Below are positions 34,480 through 47,800 of a stretch of 64,000 bases of DNA, in pieces. Location: positions 64,001 to 128,000 of the forward strand of contig JAJEKV010000548.1 of NCBI GenBank assembly GCA_021234155.1. The letters are read 5' to 3'. The stretch comes from Isoetes taiwanensis (lineage: Eukaryota > Streptophyta > Lycopodiopsida > Isoetales > Isoetaceae). A program made the position numbers and the translations under genes. The notes under the pieces are model-generated. The model saw only the letters and a program-made list of their open reading frames with translations. It was not told the DNA's origin and did not search any database. Each line of letters begins with the position of its first letter. The first letter of the stretch is position 1.

Positions 34480-35331
34480 CTTTGTTCTAGAGGTAATGTG
34501 TAGTCATTATTACCTTCTAGCATCTTTACAGCCATGCCCATGGAAGGACGCATGTTAGCATCTTGGCAAGCACAGCAAATGCCCATCTATTACCCTTTTA
34601 ATTGCACTACATCACAATCTTCTTTTGGCAATTTGGAATCGAGGAGGTTCCATCCTCATATCTTTGAGCTGCCCAATTCAAAAGCTTATTTCTTCACTCA
34701 TCGCCATATTTGAATAATTTCTATGACCACTAACAACCTCAGTACCACAATTCCAAAGTGTAAACATCATTTTCTCACGAGACCTTTGCCATTCACCCAT
34801 TGGTGCTAAATATCAAAGGTCCCCATCATTCTAGTGAGTATCAAAGAAGTTTCATCTTTGGCATCAACACTTTCGGTCCAAAATGCAACTTTTGGGGATA
34901 AATGATTCATCTAGAAGGATGTTTGAGGAACTTCACATCCAAATGAAGTATTCTTGGATTGCATTCTTGATCTTGAGATATACCAAGCCAATGCGGTTCG
35001 AATAATCTTCATTCTCTGAGCCCAATCTAGAAGGTACTCACCACCATTGAATATCCATTTGTCCAAGGAGCCATTAGACATGAACTCATATATGAAGTTT
35101 ATTAGTGCCTTGCACAAAACCCAATAAGCGGACTAGGTTAGCGTGGTGCAATTTGCACAGAGTTTCAATTCCCGATTTAAATTCGACCTTCATTTCCGGC
35201 TTTCCGGTTTCTTGGCGCAATTTTCCTTCCATCAAAAGCACACCCTCGTTAACGAAACCACCTTTTCCAATTTGTTTTCCAAAGTGATCCGTCACCACCT
35301 CCATCTCTTGGATAATTTTGTATTTGGACAA
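34480..35331 (-). pseudogene. Receptor-like kinase, decayed kinase domain
   Basis: The minus strand starts near 35331 with YKIIQEMEVVTDHFGKQIGKGGF (glycine loop) and VEFKSGIETLCKLHHANLVRLLGF (helix C region). It continues with YEFMSNGSLDKWIFNGGEYLLDWAQRMKII (35090-34990) and, in broken frames, LTRMMGTFD (about 34830) and PKEDCDVVQL...ICCACQDANMRPSMGMAVKMLEG (about 34640-34510). This order is that of plant lectin- or SRK-type receptor kinases acting at the plasma membrane. The invariant HRD and DFG loops are lost in a deleted or scrambled stretch, with several stops. The upstream extracellular part was not found. Confidence 0.7.
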
Positions 35332-38300
35332 AAGATATTATTATATCATCCTCACCGGAGGCTGCGGGCACCCAAGAGGCGTGAAAAGAAGCCAAACATG
35401 TGCTCTTTTTCTACATCATATGTATCTTTGATTGAATCATGTATCTTGGTTGTTCAAAATGCGGTAGGAAGAGTTTGAGCCCTTGAGGTTTGGGGCTTTA
35501 TCTCTTCCTCACGAGCCCTCGATGGCTAACTCCTTCCATAGTGTAAATCCTGCTCGTCGGCGACCCATTAGATCTTAGGGTCCGGGAGGTACGGCGTAGA
35601 GGAATGCTCGGCGGCCTCCTCGTCCTCCTCAATATCTTGGTCCATAATGATGGCCGATTACCAAATCGTTTCGAAGCAAGCTTCGTCCTCTTGTGACAAT
35701 GGGGAGGTCGGAGTCCCTCACCTCCTTATGCCCCTTAATGGCATTAGGGCATGCTCATCATCCCCTAACATCTGGGAGGCGGTGTGGAAGTCGGGTAGAG
35801 GCCGCGAATCATCCCTCGTTATGAACACATGCGGTACAATCTCTTATGATGAGAAGCCGAAGAAAGCGTAATGTCGGGATCGCCTACATGTTAAAGATGT
35901 GGTCTACTTCGGAGGAGAAGGGTGAAGAAAGATCAAGGGGACCGCAGTGGTTCAAATACCATTAAGGGTTAGGATGAAGGGTTAAGGAGGAGAAGGAGGA
36001 TGAAAGGAAGGAAATGAAACCCTAATGGGTCAAAATATTTTTATAATTTTCGCACGTTTCGAAGAATTATTATTAAAAATTATTATTTAATTAATAATTT
36101 ATATTTAAATACACACCAAGTGGTGGAAAAAGATTTTTATATTTTACAACGTCAAAATGAGAATATTTTACATAGATAAGTTCACAATAGTTTTACAACA
36201 AAAGAAAGAAAATTAAGCTGATCATCAAAACCTCGGATCCTCTGCTAGGCTGGAGTCCTTAGGCATTATGGTAGCCCCTTTGCATGAATGGCTAGAGGTT
36301 GGCCGCTCAAAATCCTATGAGGTAAAGCCTCGGCCGACCTCGAGGTGCGAGATTACCAAAGGCTTGGAACCTCAGGTCGGGTTTAAACTCTTGGGCAATT
36401 TCATCAAAGCGCATTGAAAAGGGTTTGACAATCACTGCAGAGGCCTGATACTTACGATCTCTCAAGAGCCACTGTGTCTACGAATCTATGGGGCTTCCAA
36501 GTGGCTTGATTTCGCTTGCTTCAATAATAGTCGTGATGGATTTCCACCTATTGTTTGGATGCTTGCCCGTCAACGACGGTCTTCTGGCCTCCCGAGCCGA
36601 ATAGCTGTCTCTTGGCAATGGTGGCATTCTTCAAGCTGGTCTTAGAATCCACATAATTCCCTTTACTTGGAAGTTTTGTATTCTTCCTCTTCCTATTGCC
36701 CCACTCCCTATTCTTCCTATTCTCCGGCCTCCGCCCGACCCACATGTTGATCTATATTGTGGTCAACATTCCGATCCCCCTCACGATCAACAATCCTTGG
36801 CCGGGTCCCCCTCACGATCAACTTGCCGGTCCCCCGCCGGCCAACTTGGCCGGTCCCCCTCGCTGGTTTGGGCATCCTCCTCTTAAGCTTATGGAGCCTC
36901 CTTCCTCAAAGAGATCCCGCCTTTGTTCAGGGTTACACTTGTACCGGGTAATCTCCAGATGGTACCTGGGTCAAGAGTCAAGATGTCCGCTTTCGTACGC
37001 GATCCATACATCTTGTTGAAACCAGGGACATTTTCAAAATGAAAAGTTTATGCAGTTCTTCTGCCCAAAGAAAGGTAGGTGTAATGGTCTTCAGGACATA
37101 AGCACATGGCCCTTACCTGTGGCTAAAATCGCAGCCTGGGCTCGTAGCCACTAGCTGCTATTTTGTCAAGGTCTTCCATCTCAACTGCTGGGCCTCTCGG
37201 CTCGGATAAGCTCCACAGATCCTCCTCGACCGGGTCAGGATAGGAAACTGAATAAGGGCCCAAGCTTTGATCAAATGGCTTGCTGGCGGGTGTAGGGTTG
37301 ATCTGCCAGCTTCAAGGAGGAAGCGGCCGCTGAAATGAAAGATGGGGGTAAGGGATTTGGCTATCAGAAATGTTTCACTGGGCGTTTAGAATAAAAGGTC
37401 GTATCATAGGGAAGCCATCATCCTGGAAGATAGTCTATGAACAGGACGCTAAACAACCTGGAAGACACGCTTTGTTTAGATCCACTTGAGCTTGAAGCGC
37501 CAAGACTGAAAGGACCACACTGATATAAAAAGAGAAGAAAGTAGGGGCGCTCAAGCTGTTGAATAGGTGGCGCTTAGCTAGTAGTTGGCGTTTATGTAGT
37601 TTAGGTGGCCAAGCAGGTACCTGAAGGAAGGCTCATGGCATGAGCTCAAGTCCGGCCATTAAAGTAGGAAGTCGGCAAAGAAACACACTTTTAAAAGTAC
37701 AAAATTTAATCTGAACTTAACCCTAAATCAAATTTAAAAAAAAAAAAATCTGGTCGCGTATAAAAATACGGACAGTATAGGCGCCGCGTAGCGATACGCC
37801 CTAATTTAAAGAAACACCTCCTGGACGACAGCAGCGCCTTGATTTTCCTGGCTTGTCGTTGACTCTTCCGCCTGGAGGCATGCCCCTAGGGTATTTGGGA
37901 GGTGCCCATCCATTGGAGCCATTGCCTTTCATCCGAGCTATCTACAAAAAGTTATAGCCCCTTCCAAACTTGGGTCCTCCAATGCTCTAATCTTCCATAG
38001 AAACCCAACGATACTTAACCCAGCACAAACCATCAAAGAGCTAAACAAATCATAATGCTAGCTTAGACCCCACCTAACTACCAGCTAACGAAGTTAGTTT
38101 GGTCGCTATGATTTCCGCGATCCGAATCACGTGTCTCCTATACCATCGTGACGCCTTCCCTAATATATACTACCCTGGACGTATATACGGACTTTCCTCC
38201 TGCATGCACCAACCGCTATTTATGTGGTCTGCCTAACCTCATCTCTAAGAAGATGCCTCGAGGAAGGACACAGAGGGGTCATTCTGCCCACGCCTTCATG

Positions 38301-40780
38301 GCTGAATATAATGAGAATTCATATTTCCATAAGATACTACCATCGGTTATACATCCATCCAACCAACAAACAAAGAAGATGCATTTGGCATTAGGGAAAA
38401 CACCCAAACCCATGGTTCTAATTCCCTGCCTGTGACTCAAAGGAGGATCGACCCATCGGCCAGGCATCCCAAGAGGATCAGCAGAATCGTGGGTCTTGAT
38501 TTTTATACTACCGGTATAGAACATCGGGTTAGTTGTCCACCCATCCCGCCCCTCCCAAAGTACCCCTAGTGATGAGTCGCAACTGCTGATATGGTGCATC
38601 AAATGAGGCCTCCCGAGACGGTGATTTTAAGGTATCACCTCGGAGCCTTACTCAGGCTCCATGAAGCCCCGCCTCAAGGAGGCACTGCAAGTGTCCCCTT
38701 CCGTGATCACAAGGTTCCCAGCGGTGAGCCAGAGGAATACGTGCCGCACGAATTCTCGCATCCGCCTGGCACCCACCTGGTCACCCCACCACCAGCATGT
38801 GGTGCCCACACCTCCACCAGAGTGTCGCACTCCATATCCGCCCTCACGTGACCTGGCCATCGGGCCTAGCCCACTATAGGAGTCTCGGGAGCCTTTTATG
38901 TTGCGTGGCAAGACCCCCGCCCCACTTCACCATCAAGTCCCTTTCCGGGTGCTAAGCAATTCCATAGCATCCACGACTTCGGCCTCGTGCAGTGCCTGGC
39001 AATAATTGGGAATTAAAAAGGAGCTACTAGGAGCATACTAAAACATATAGCACGAATCTCTACCCCCCCTCTAATCCCCTTTATGGGAAGTTTACAGAGC
39101 TACTTTCATAAAACATCCATCCATAAGTAATAAAACATAATCCATAATCGAATGTAAATCCTAAATATCAAGAAGGGTTAATCCCTAAGTAAGAACAACA
39201 GAGAGAAGACTCAAAGAACTTAATTTAAGCTCTATCCTTAAAGATATCAACTAGATTATCTACTAAACCAGTTCCAACTTGATCCATTGTCATGAGGCGC
39301 ATCCATCTCTCGAAACGCGGGTGTTGGGAACCCGCGGGGGGGTGTTCAACAGTTGTGTACTTGGCTCAGCTGCTCCCTTCTCCGGTAGGTTTTGGGGTCA
39401 AGTGGGATAGTGATCCACCTTTGATGGCCCAATTAGCATTCCCCCATCTTTGGCCAATCGAGTTTGGCCAAGTGGGCCTTCCTAAACCATTAATTAACTT
39501 AATTAACCCACTTAGATGTTAATTCCTTAATTATAGGTTATTATCCTTAACAATTAAATTAGCATAGCTAATTTAATCCTTTAAGTCAACCCCTAGGTTA
39601 CAATACCCCATGGTGGGCATTTGATCAAGACGATGTCGGATATGTTATCATTATACCATATAAATACTTTCGGAGCGTCTACAAATCGAGATAGTTTAGA
39701 GCATCTTGAAATGGCTACAAATTGATGCTTGAGCCAATTGCATAAGCCCAAAGAAAAATAAAAGCTATGAATGCCCTTCAATTCCATGTCTTAAATCTAT
39801 AGATGGACCCCGGCTCTATACCTTGCATAAACTATTGCCAAAGTTAGATTTACCTTTAGCCCCTTTGCCTGAGCTTATTATAAACACAGCAAAGCAAAAA
39901 GGGAGACATAGTAGAAAGAAAATCATCGCAAAAAGGGAAACAGAGAGAGCAAAATGATTCCAAACCTTGTGTTTCCTTGCTTATATAGGGCTCAATAGAA
40001 AGGTACATAGAAGGACCTCGATTCTGTCCACGGTCCCCTAAGCAAAGTAGCACAAGGACCAGAACAGGCCAGCAACCTTTCACGCAAGAACACACGCAGC
40101 TCACTTTTCCATAGACATATGTTGCAAATCCAAAGACCCCAAAAGCCGAATAGGACAAAAAGCCCAACTTCATCATTAATACAAAACTGACGGTGAAAAA
40201 ATATGCCTCCTAGTCGCCTATGCAAATGTCTGGGCAACAAAGCCTCTTATGCGAAAATAAGACAAGTACACTTTTCAACTCGGACACATCCAACAAGATC
40301 AAATGGCATATCCCATGGCACATTCCATCAACTCACTCTCCCAAGGGTTTGCTCTTCAAACAACCCAAAATATGATATGTGAAGAAAAAAGAAACATTAA
40401 AAAGCAAGAACAATTAGGTGATTACGTAAAAAAGACAAGACAGGGCTTAGAAGCTTGCAAAACTTCACAATAATGATTGCTCAATCAAATTCATGGATCA
40501 GTGGTATTCAACAACTTCTAAATTTATTTGTAGTATGGCTTATTGGTGGTGTTCACTAATTTCCATTTTTTAAAAATCAATAACCATACGAGCGTTTTGG
40601 AGGATATATTTGCTCGTTTCATTTCTTTTCTCCCTAATGTAATGGTCTATTTCATAATTGAGTTGCTGTAAAAGCTATAAATGAGTTTTAGTCTATAGAA
40701 TATTCACAAAATTATTAAGGTATACTCACGTTGAATCAAGAACAAAAGCCAACAAAGTAGTAAACTGCACCTGAATAGGG
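35332..40780. other. 5.4 kb without a recognised gene
   Basis: Contains an AT-rich stretch at 36030-36200, proline-rich translations near 36780-36900 that look like low complexity rather than a gene, a promoter-like tataaaaatac at 37758 after an A run, and GC-richer sequence at 38560-38900 with open frames on both strands and no recognised domain. 39480-39600 is rich in TTAA and AATTA. Probably decayed transposon sequence. Confidence 0.3.
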
Positions 40781-41168
40781 CAAATAAGGGCAGCATTTGA
40801 GAGCAAGCTGGATTCAATCTTTGTAACTCATAAACCAGAAGGGTTACAAAAAGACCACCTAATCAGTAATCCGAATCTCAACCCAAGGCGGCCGATTCAA
40901 GCTCTGTAAATAAACCAGAGGGGTTAAAAAGACCAATTAATCAGTTATCCGAATCTCGCCAAATAAGGGCAGCATTTGAGAGAGCAAGCTGATTCAAGTT
41001 TTTGTAACCTATAAACCAGAAGGATTCACGAAAAAGACCACCTAATCAGTAATTGAATCTTCAACTCCAAGGGATTCAGATTCAAGCTCTGTAAATTCAT
41101 AAACCAGAGAGGGTTTGGCAAGAAAAGACCACCTAATCAGTTATCCGAATCTCAACTCCAAGGAGGTC
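40781..41168. repeat. Tandem repeat covering the end of the carrier gene
   Basis: A unit of roughly 90-100 bp occurs four times, arranged as two dimers of about 180-205 bp (starts near 40781 and 40961). Each unit ends with a version of CACCTAATCAGTTATCCGAAT. The last unit contains the stop codon and final codons of the carrier gene, so the earlier units are copies of the gene's 3' end. Confidence 0.75.
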
Positions 41169-43104
41169 CTTCATGATTTCATATGTCACAAATGCTAAAA
41201 GCTATAGATGGTAACCTGCAACAGATCAAATCAACATCAAATGTTATCAGTAGGCATAAGGAAGGTAACAAACTAAGCATTAAAAATAAGGCAACCTTCA
41301 CAGAGTTCGAAGCAGCCCTTGTAAAGTGCACCAAACCCTCGTTTACAGTCTTTTCTAAAAGCATCCACCATACCGTCGTATTGAACTGGAGCTGCCATCT
41401 TCCCATCTGCAGTCACAATGGGTGATGCATCTTTCCAACCAACCATTTTGCATCCGCCCGACGGACAACATCCAAATGGGTATGCAACAGTCTGACCAAC
41501 TGTTCCAGCCACCGCACCACATCCTAGCTTTGTTACTACACTCAATTCAGAATCATCCTTAGCGCCAAAGGTAGAACCTTTACAACCCAATCTTTTAAAG
41601 TCTCATATACAGCAAAATTGAGACCAACATACGGTACCTGCAAATATAAGCCATACAAGAGATTATCAACGTTAACATCCTTTGTTGCAGGCAAGAAAAA
41701 TCTCAAAGCATCATAGATTGTTGATAGAAAAGCCCATGGCAAAAGAAATAGCTAATAGACCATCTATGATATCCTCCTGTATTTTACATTAAGTATCATT
41801 ACATCCAGATGTCTATGAAATTGTTTTTTAAATCAAAATGAACATGCATTTAATAGGAACAAGCCAGGAATGGATCAGAGGTAACCTTTACCACTCCAAT
41901 GACAGATGGAAGCCAGCCTTTGTATAATGCTCAAGCCCTCCTCCTTTACAATAGTAGAGGTTGCATGGACCATGCCTCTATATTTGCCCGAGCGCCCGTC
42001 TGCAATGTTCCAAACATTGATCTCTTGAACACAATAAATCACTTGAAGATATATAGCGAAATAACTAACCTGAACTGTCAAACGCCCTCTCACCATATCT
42101 AGTGGATAAGTAGCAGACATGGCAATAATACCAGCACAAGCTCCAGCACAAAGCCGAAGAAGAACAGGTGTAAGCTCTGCATTTTCTGAACATCCAGACA
42201 GAGGCACTATTCAGATGAATTAGAGCCAGAAAAAAGCAATAAGAAAGGATGTACTTACCACAATCTGCTTGTTGTCGATAGAGCCATAGGATTGCCCTAT
42301 TTAAACAGAGAAAAAAATTAAAATCAATGCAGTAAAATCTTTCACAAACTAGAAAATACACTAATCATGGAACCACAAATACGAAAAAAAAAAATATACA
42401 CTATGTGATATTGTTGTAAAGCAGGATTAAAAACATGAAATATATAACCGATGGCCACAGACCTTGAAGCTTGTTCATAGCTGCAGAACTTAACAGCAGA
42501 ATTTGGTATAATGCGTACACAATTAGTGTCGTTGCCTTTAAAGAATCCACGCATACCCTCTTGCCCCCAGATTGTCTTTAAGCCTTGAAGTGTTCCACTG
42601 TATTGAGGATTATATGGGTTTTGGACCTACAGAGTAGAAATGTCTTAGTAAAAACAAACCCAGAATAGAATTCAAAAGGACAAGCCCAGAAGGGGATATC
42701 TGTAACAAATATAGTAATGACACTCACTTGAAGCAAAATTTTCATGCGTTCCAAAGGTGCCACAGCTGTTCTGGACCTGCAATCAAATATTCTTAATTAT
42801 GTCATAACAGATATTATAACCAAACAAAAATAAAGAGCAGAGGATCAACTTAGGATTAAGAAAGAACTAGAAAGAAAGAAAAAAAATTCAATACGTACAC
42901 TCCTCCTGCGACTCCTCCAGCTGTAAGAGATTTGCATATGGATAAAAGGGCGTTCCCCGGTGCTTTGACATCCTGTGTGGCCAGTTTTGCCTCCCCAGCA
43001 AATGATACAAGTGTTTCAGCTGCAGTTTCTTTTTCCGTCAGCATATGGCTGGCAATATGCAGCGTTGCTCCTTCGTACTCGAACTTCCTCTGGTTCGGTT
43101 CCAT
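41133..43104 (-). CDS. ADNT1: Mitochondrial adenine nucleotide carrier, ADNT1-like, eight exons, with indels in the 3' half
   Basis: A mitochondrial carrier family protein most like plant ADNT1, which exchanges AMP/ATP/ADP across the inner mitochondrial membrane (family knowledge). Exons on the minus strand: 43104-42899, 42776-42728, 42626-42463, 42296-42259, 42185-42070, 41999-41892, 41637 to about 41300, and 41215-41133. All junctions checked have GT/AG and the first five join in frame. Visible motifs: SICKSLTAGGVAGGV/SRTAVAPLERMKILLQV, QNPYNPQYSGTLQG, NSAVKFCSYEQAS, GIIAMSATYPLDMVRGRLTVQ (second PxD signature), WLPSVIGV/VPYVGLNFAVYE, GTVGQTVAYPF, and a C-terminus near YEIMKDLLGVEI. The start MEPNQRKFEYEG precedes a variable N-terminus. 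Exons 6-8 have about ten 1-2 base indels, mostly in G, C or A runs, including three insertions that break the third PxDxxR signature. Either the gene is a recent pseudogene or the assembly is faulty here. Confidence 0.85.
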
Positions 43105-44406
43105 CCTCGTAATTCTTAGGTAGGACCATCGAAGATGATTTCAAGTAACTTGGAAGCCACAAAATGTGTCGCTTACCTTCAACAATTACTCCAAAATGTA
43201 GCCATCAAACATGCATTGCCCAGCCCTTCACCAGAAATCCAAAACCCTGGCTAATTTGCCTCCCCATCTTTGGAAGCGCAGCTGACTGTTTCAAGAAATG
43301 GCGAAAATTCGAGGAATCATGGTGAATCCGTGCCCGGACTTGGCCAGAAGATAAAATACGAGGCCATAATGCTGTTTTCAAGCTCAAAAAGGTATGCCAT
43401 AACAGAAAACAAGCTCCAGCGTATAAATATGGCCAGAATTAACAAGAGAAGGTACATGAATCAAACCAGGAAACGACGCATGAGCCCCAAACTAAACCAC
43501 GTGAGGCTAAGAATCGGGGCCACCGTACTCCTGGAAACCGCCAGGACCGCCGGCGCCGCCTTGAGTACCCCTTAGGGCAGGCAGAGCACTTGTTTAAATT
43601 TACTTTTGTTCCGGTCTCAACAAGCTTCTGCCATAGCCAGGACTTTGAAGCATATTCCGTCGAATAATATTTCCGGGCGGTCCAGATGAATGGTATCGGA
43701 CGGTGAGTGAGCACTTTTAGGGTAGGAGTACACGTGGCAAGCTTAACGCCCTAGATTGTCTGGAAGTATAATCTCCTGGCTTTAGTGACTTTACACGCAG
43801 ATATAGTAGCTATCCATTTTACCACCTTTTGACCTTGGAATCTGGCATTTATGGGCCTCTCAATTTGGCCACACATGCGCCCATCTAAATTTGGCCCACA
43901 TGTGACGCTCACGTGACTAGCCCAATCTTCATATCCACAACAGGATGTGCGCATAATAGATCGTGTCAATGTGTTTATTTCGCCCAAAAAAAACATAAGT
44001 GTTCAAAAAACAAGCCCAGGCTTTCCATATAATTGAGAAAGAAGAGAGCCTCTGTCCCAGCCTTCTCCTCACTTTTGGATCCATAACAACTTCTCCACTT
44101 GCAAGCTCTTAGTGTCGCCCCCAGAAGTTCGACGTCTTCATCTCGACGTCGTCGTAGAAGTCTCCCATTGGCCATCCATCACAATCAAACATCTCCACCA
44201 GGTAGAAAACAGTTGTGGTGATCATCTCGAACTATTTTGTTTCCTTAGGATGTTCTTACCATTGTACCTTGTTGTCAGCTCTCGCTCTTATGTGCTCTCG
44301 CTCTTATGTGTAAGTAGAGACTGATAGTTTCAAAGTTTGATTTATTTTATTTATTTATTTATTTCAGTTCAACTTTTTTAGTTGGCATTCTTGTGCTCCT
44401 TTTTTT
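43105..44406. other. Upstream region of the carrier gene
   Basis: 5' side of the ADNT1-like gene. It should contain its promoter, but I see no clear TATA box. Short frames on both strands are not recognised. A TTTA microsatellite (about five units) lies at 44341-44364. Confidence 0.35.
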
Positions 44407-44822
44407 AGCCACGGGCTGCAGTTGAACGGTAGATGGGAGCGGCCACAATTGGCGAGACTATGTGCTGTTGTCGATTCTGAGGTTATTGAAGATGAAAGCC
44501 ATACTCTTCCGAAGTTGCCCCTTTTGAGATAGTTGAATCATTTTTGACCTTAGCATTCCATTCCACGCTTTCACAACTTCGAGCACCATCATGCATGACT
44601 TTGGCATTATACATACTTGAGGTTCTAGATGGCGTGCAGGCTACGGGCCCTCGGTAGTTATTATCTCCGATTTTCTAGTATCATCATTACCGCAAAAGTT
44701 TTTCCTTGAAAACCTTCGGTAGGGTTTTTAATCTAGTAGTATGATTGTCTTAGCCCGGTTATGGGTCCCATGACCTATTGGTCTCCATGGGCGTTAAAAA
44801 CTATTCTATTCTATTCTATTCA
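44407..44822 (+). mobile_element. Retroelement 3'-end copy A, (ATTCT)n tail
   Basis: Shares with copies B and C a segment around ..GA(A/T)GAT..AAGTTGCCC, a hairpin-forming GTTTTTCCTTGAAAACCTTC...GGGTTTTT block (44698-44732), a conserved ATGGGTCCCAT..CC.ATTGG.CTC block and a terminal simple repeat, here ATTCT x4. Such ends, a shared 3' hairpin plus a short tandem tail, are typical of LINEs and LINE-mobilised SINEs. No coding sequence recognised. Confidence 0.6.
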
Positions 44823-47800
44823 TTGAGAAAGGAATGCAAAGACTGTATTTTCTTGTTTTCCATCTTGTTGTCTTTTTAGCTTTTCATGTTCTTAAGTTGT
44901 TCTTAATCAATGTTGGATGGATACTTAGCTAGAATAGTGGTGACACCACTATCTAGCCTTGGTTCCTTGATTCAACAAAGTGATGATTTGGATATCTTAC
45001 CAAGACAGAATCTTTGCTCGAGTTTTAGATCTGGATCTGAAGTAGCTATTGCAAGCTCTTCATTTGGTGCCCTTGCCCGAGATTCTAAGAGACTAGGTGA
45101 AATCATATAGTATTGTAGTCATGGACTTGTGAAAGACATTGTCTATTGAACACTTAAGAGTTCTTGCAGTGAAACCCAAACACAAGGGAGATTCATATAG
45201 TATAAGTGGTAATAACCATCAGAGTGAATGTATTAAAATAAGTGGTATTTACCATTCAATCTTCCTTGTCTGTTGTATAATAAGGGTGAAAAGGTGTATG
45301 ACAAGGCATTTTCGTGCGTATAAAAAATAAGAGGTTTTTTGGCGATGCCGCATGGTAGGGCAAAGCCTTCTGGGGTGCGTGTCGGAGATATCATTCAAGA
45401 CCCCCGATGGCGGTAGTTTCGGAGAACTTCTAAAGCTTGATTTCATCTTGAAGTATGGATGTACTTGACTCACACCAGCTCCCACAGTGCTGATGGGTGG
45501 AAAGAAGTAAATCATATCTACTCTACTCTGGAGCTAATGTTATTTTTTTTGGCCACCTTAGAAATGCATATTCCATATATATGGAAAGGTGAATCCCCTA
45601 GGTTGAAAGGAAGACAATGGTAATAGTAGATACCAGACCTATGGCATTTCATGGTCATGGTAGAGGAACAGTGATACATCATGGCAAATCTCCAACAATG
45701 CAGTATATGACGTTCCCCTTTACATTGATGAAGGTGGTAATTTGGTCATTGAGAACAGCAGGCATACCAATTGGAAAGCGGAAGACAAGGTGCCCACACT
45801 GTCAGCCTCTTCAAGACATGAAGCAGAACATGTTGTACGCATATTATACGAGCTGCCAGACTTTCCTAAAGTGCAGCACAGCTCACATAAATGAGCCAAT
45901 GAATTTGACCATTATATAGAAGTTTGCAATTGGCCAATGGTATTCAAAGCAGTTAAGACACATTTTGCGACAATAAGGACCATAGTAGCGTCATGAATCT
46001 AGTTTCAGCATGAGAAGATGATGCTTACTTTATCCTTAAAAGGAGTGAATGGTTTATAGATGATAGATTGACTTTGTATAGATGGCAAGTAGTCAAATGT
46101 TGTGCTTAAGAGTTTCAAGCCAATTGCATTTGGACGAGAACTGTTATAATTATTACCAGTAGTGAACATCCCAGATAAACACATTTCGGTCAATTTCTTC
46201 CTCAAACTAGTAGATCACGTCAATCACTCCACCGAAGAAGAGTGATTATATACTTGGTTCTTGAATATCCCTCAGCATGTATTCTAAACCATAGGCTGCA
46301 CATATTACAGTCGTTAGGACTCATAAATCTAGGGAACTAAGCAGGATAAAAATCCTATTCTTGAATCGTTATGTTATTTCTGATAAATGAATGATGCCAA
46401 GAATGCAAAATTCTATGACATATTGCTGCAGAATGTACTATGTCTTGGTGTCTAATTTGCAAGAAAATTTGAATTAAATTCAATTTTATTGTTCACGAAG
46501 ACCAAAAGGCCTATGGGATCCATACAAATAGGCCTATATGATCCATAAAAATGCATATAGGGAAAAACTAGCCATAATAAGTTCGCTAGTAATCGTACAT
46601 TTGTACATGTCAGTGTAGTGATGAAGGGCACAATTGAGCTGCATGTCTAGTACCTCTTGGGTATATGATGCTAGTGCCCATACTTATGGTATCTACCATA
46701 TCATATATAACGGTTGGTTAGGTATAAACAACCAACATACCGTGCCCATATAGATGCAAATGCTAGGCAACACTCATCTTCAATAACTTCCATTGGAAAC
46801 ATTGGCAGACCCTGCTTTTTCACTCTTCCCGACTCCATCGACTTGTCTCAATTCTGAGGAGGCTCACCAATGCAAATGGATACAATCGTTATACGCTCTT
46901 TCATGAGCAAATGTGTTAATAGGTACTGTTGTGGACCCCTGGCAAGCATAGGATTAATCTGGCTTTTGTAATGTGATGTCTACCAACTTCAAAGCACTAG
47001 CATTCGAAAGCTTGCTAAGGAAACATGTGTCTCGATAAAACTTTTATTGTTCGTTACCTATATACACCCTTCTTGCACATTCCATTTGGTGAGCTAACTA
47101 AGAAAAAGGTAAGAAAAAATAAAACAGGGCACAGTTTATGGAGCAAAACGCAGAAAATTATTATTTTCTGTGCAAAAAAACTCGAAATTGTGCTGCACAT
47201 ATATAAAAAAAGTTTTGGGCGAGAGAAACAACTGCTTCACTTATGCAAAAAATCTTTCGCATAAGCGAAACTGTTGTTTTGATTATGCGAACATTTTTTT
47301 TGTTTCGTGTAAGAGAAACTTCAATTTCGCTTACGCGAAAGATTTTTCGCGTAAAGTTTAAACCTTGTAAAAAAAAAAATTCGGCGGCCTAAAAAAAAAT
47401 ACAGAAATCGTGATTTTACCTAAAAGTATGTATTTTTGGACTGCATATGTCTAGAAAAATAATTATGTACGTACAGAACCTATCCCTGTTGTTCAAGTCT
47501 ATTATACTGTCTCGATCTTCTCATTTGCCCTCATGACGTAATCAACAATTGATTGTTAAATAAAGTGGATGCTCCATATTACAGTAAAAGACAATGGTTA
47601 TGGCTATTTCCAGCAGAGTGGCTTCTTGGCTTGACAATCCCGATGATTTAAACAATGGTTGGTAGGTCGTTTTCACATATTCTTATATAGGTTGTCAATA
47701 GGTGGTCCATTACGGTTGCTTTCATATTTGCACCTTTTGGCAGACATAATTTTAATTTTTATGAATAACATCACTTAAATTCTATTTTCTATGGTGTACT

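Noticed and set aside
38279-38911. Overlapping ORFs on both strands at 38.3-38.9 kb as genes
   Set aside because: Open on both strands in GC-rich DNA, with no recognised motifs and no consistent frame.
45617-46000. Copia RNase H end (from SASSRHEAEH)
   Set aside because: Only a short resemblance. The catalytic residues and the adjacent reverse transcriptase are absent.
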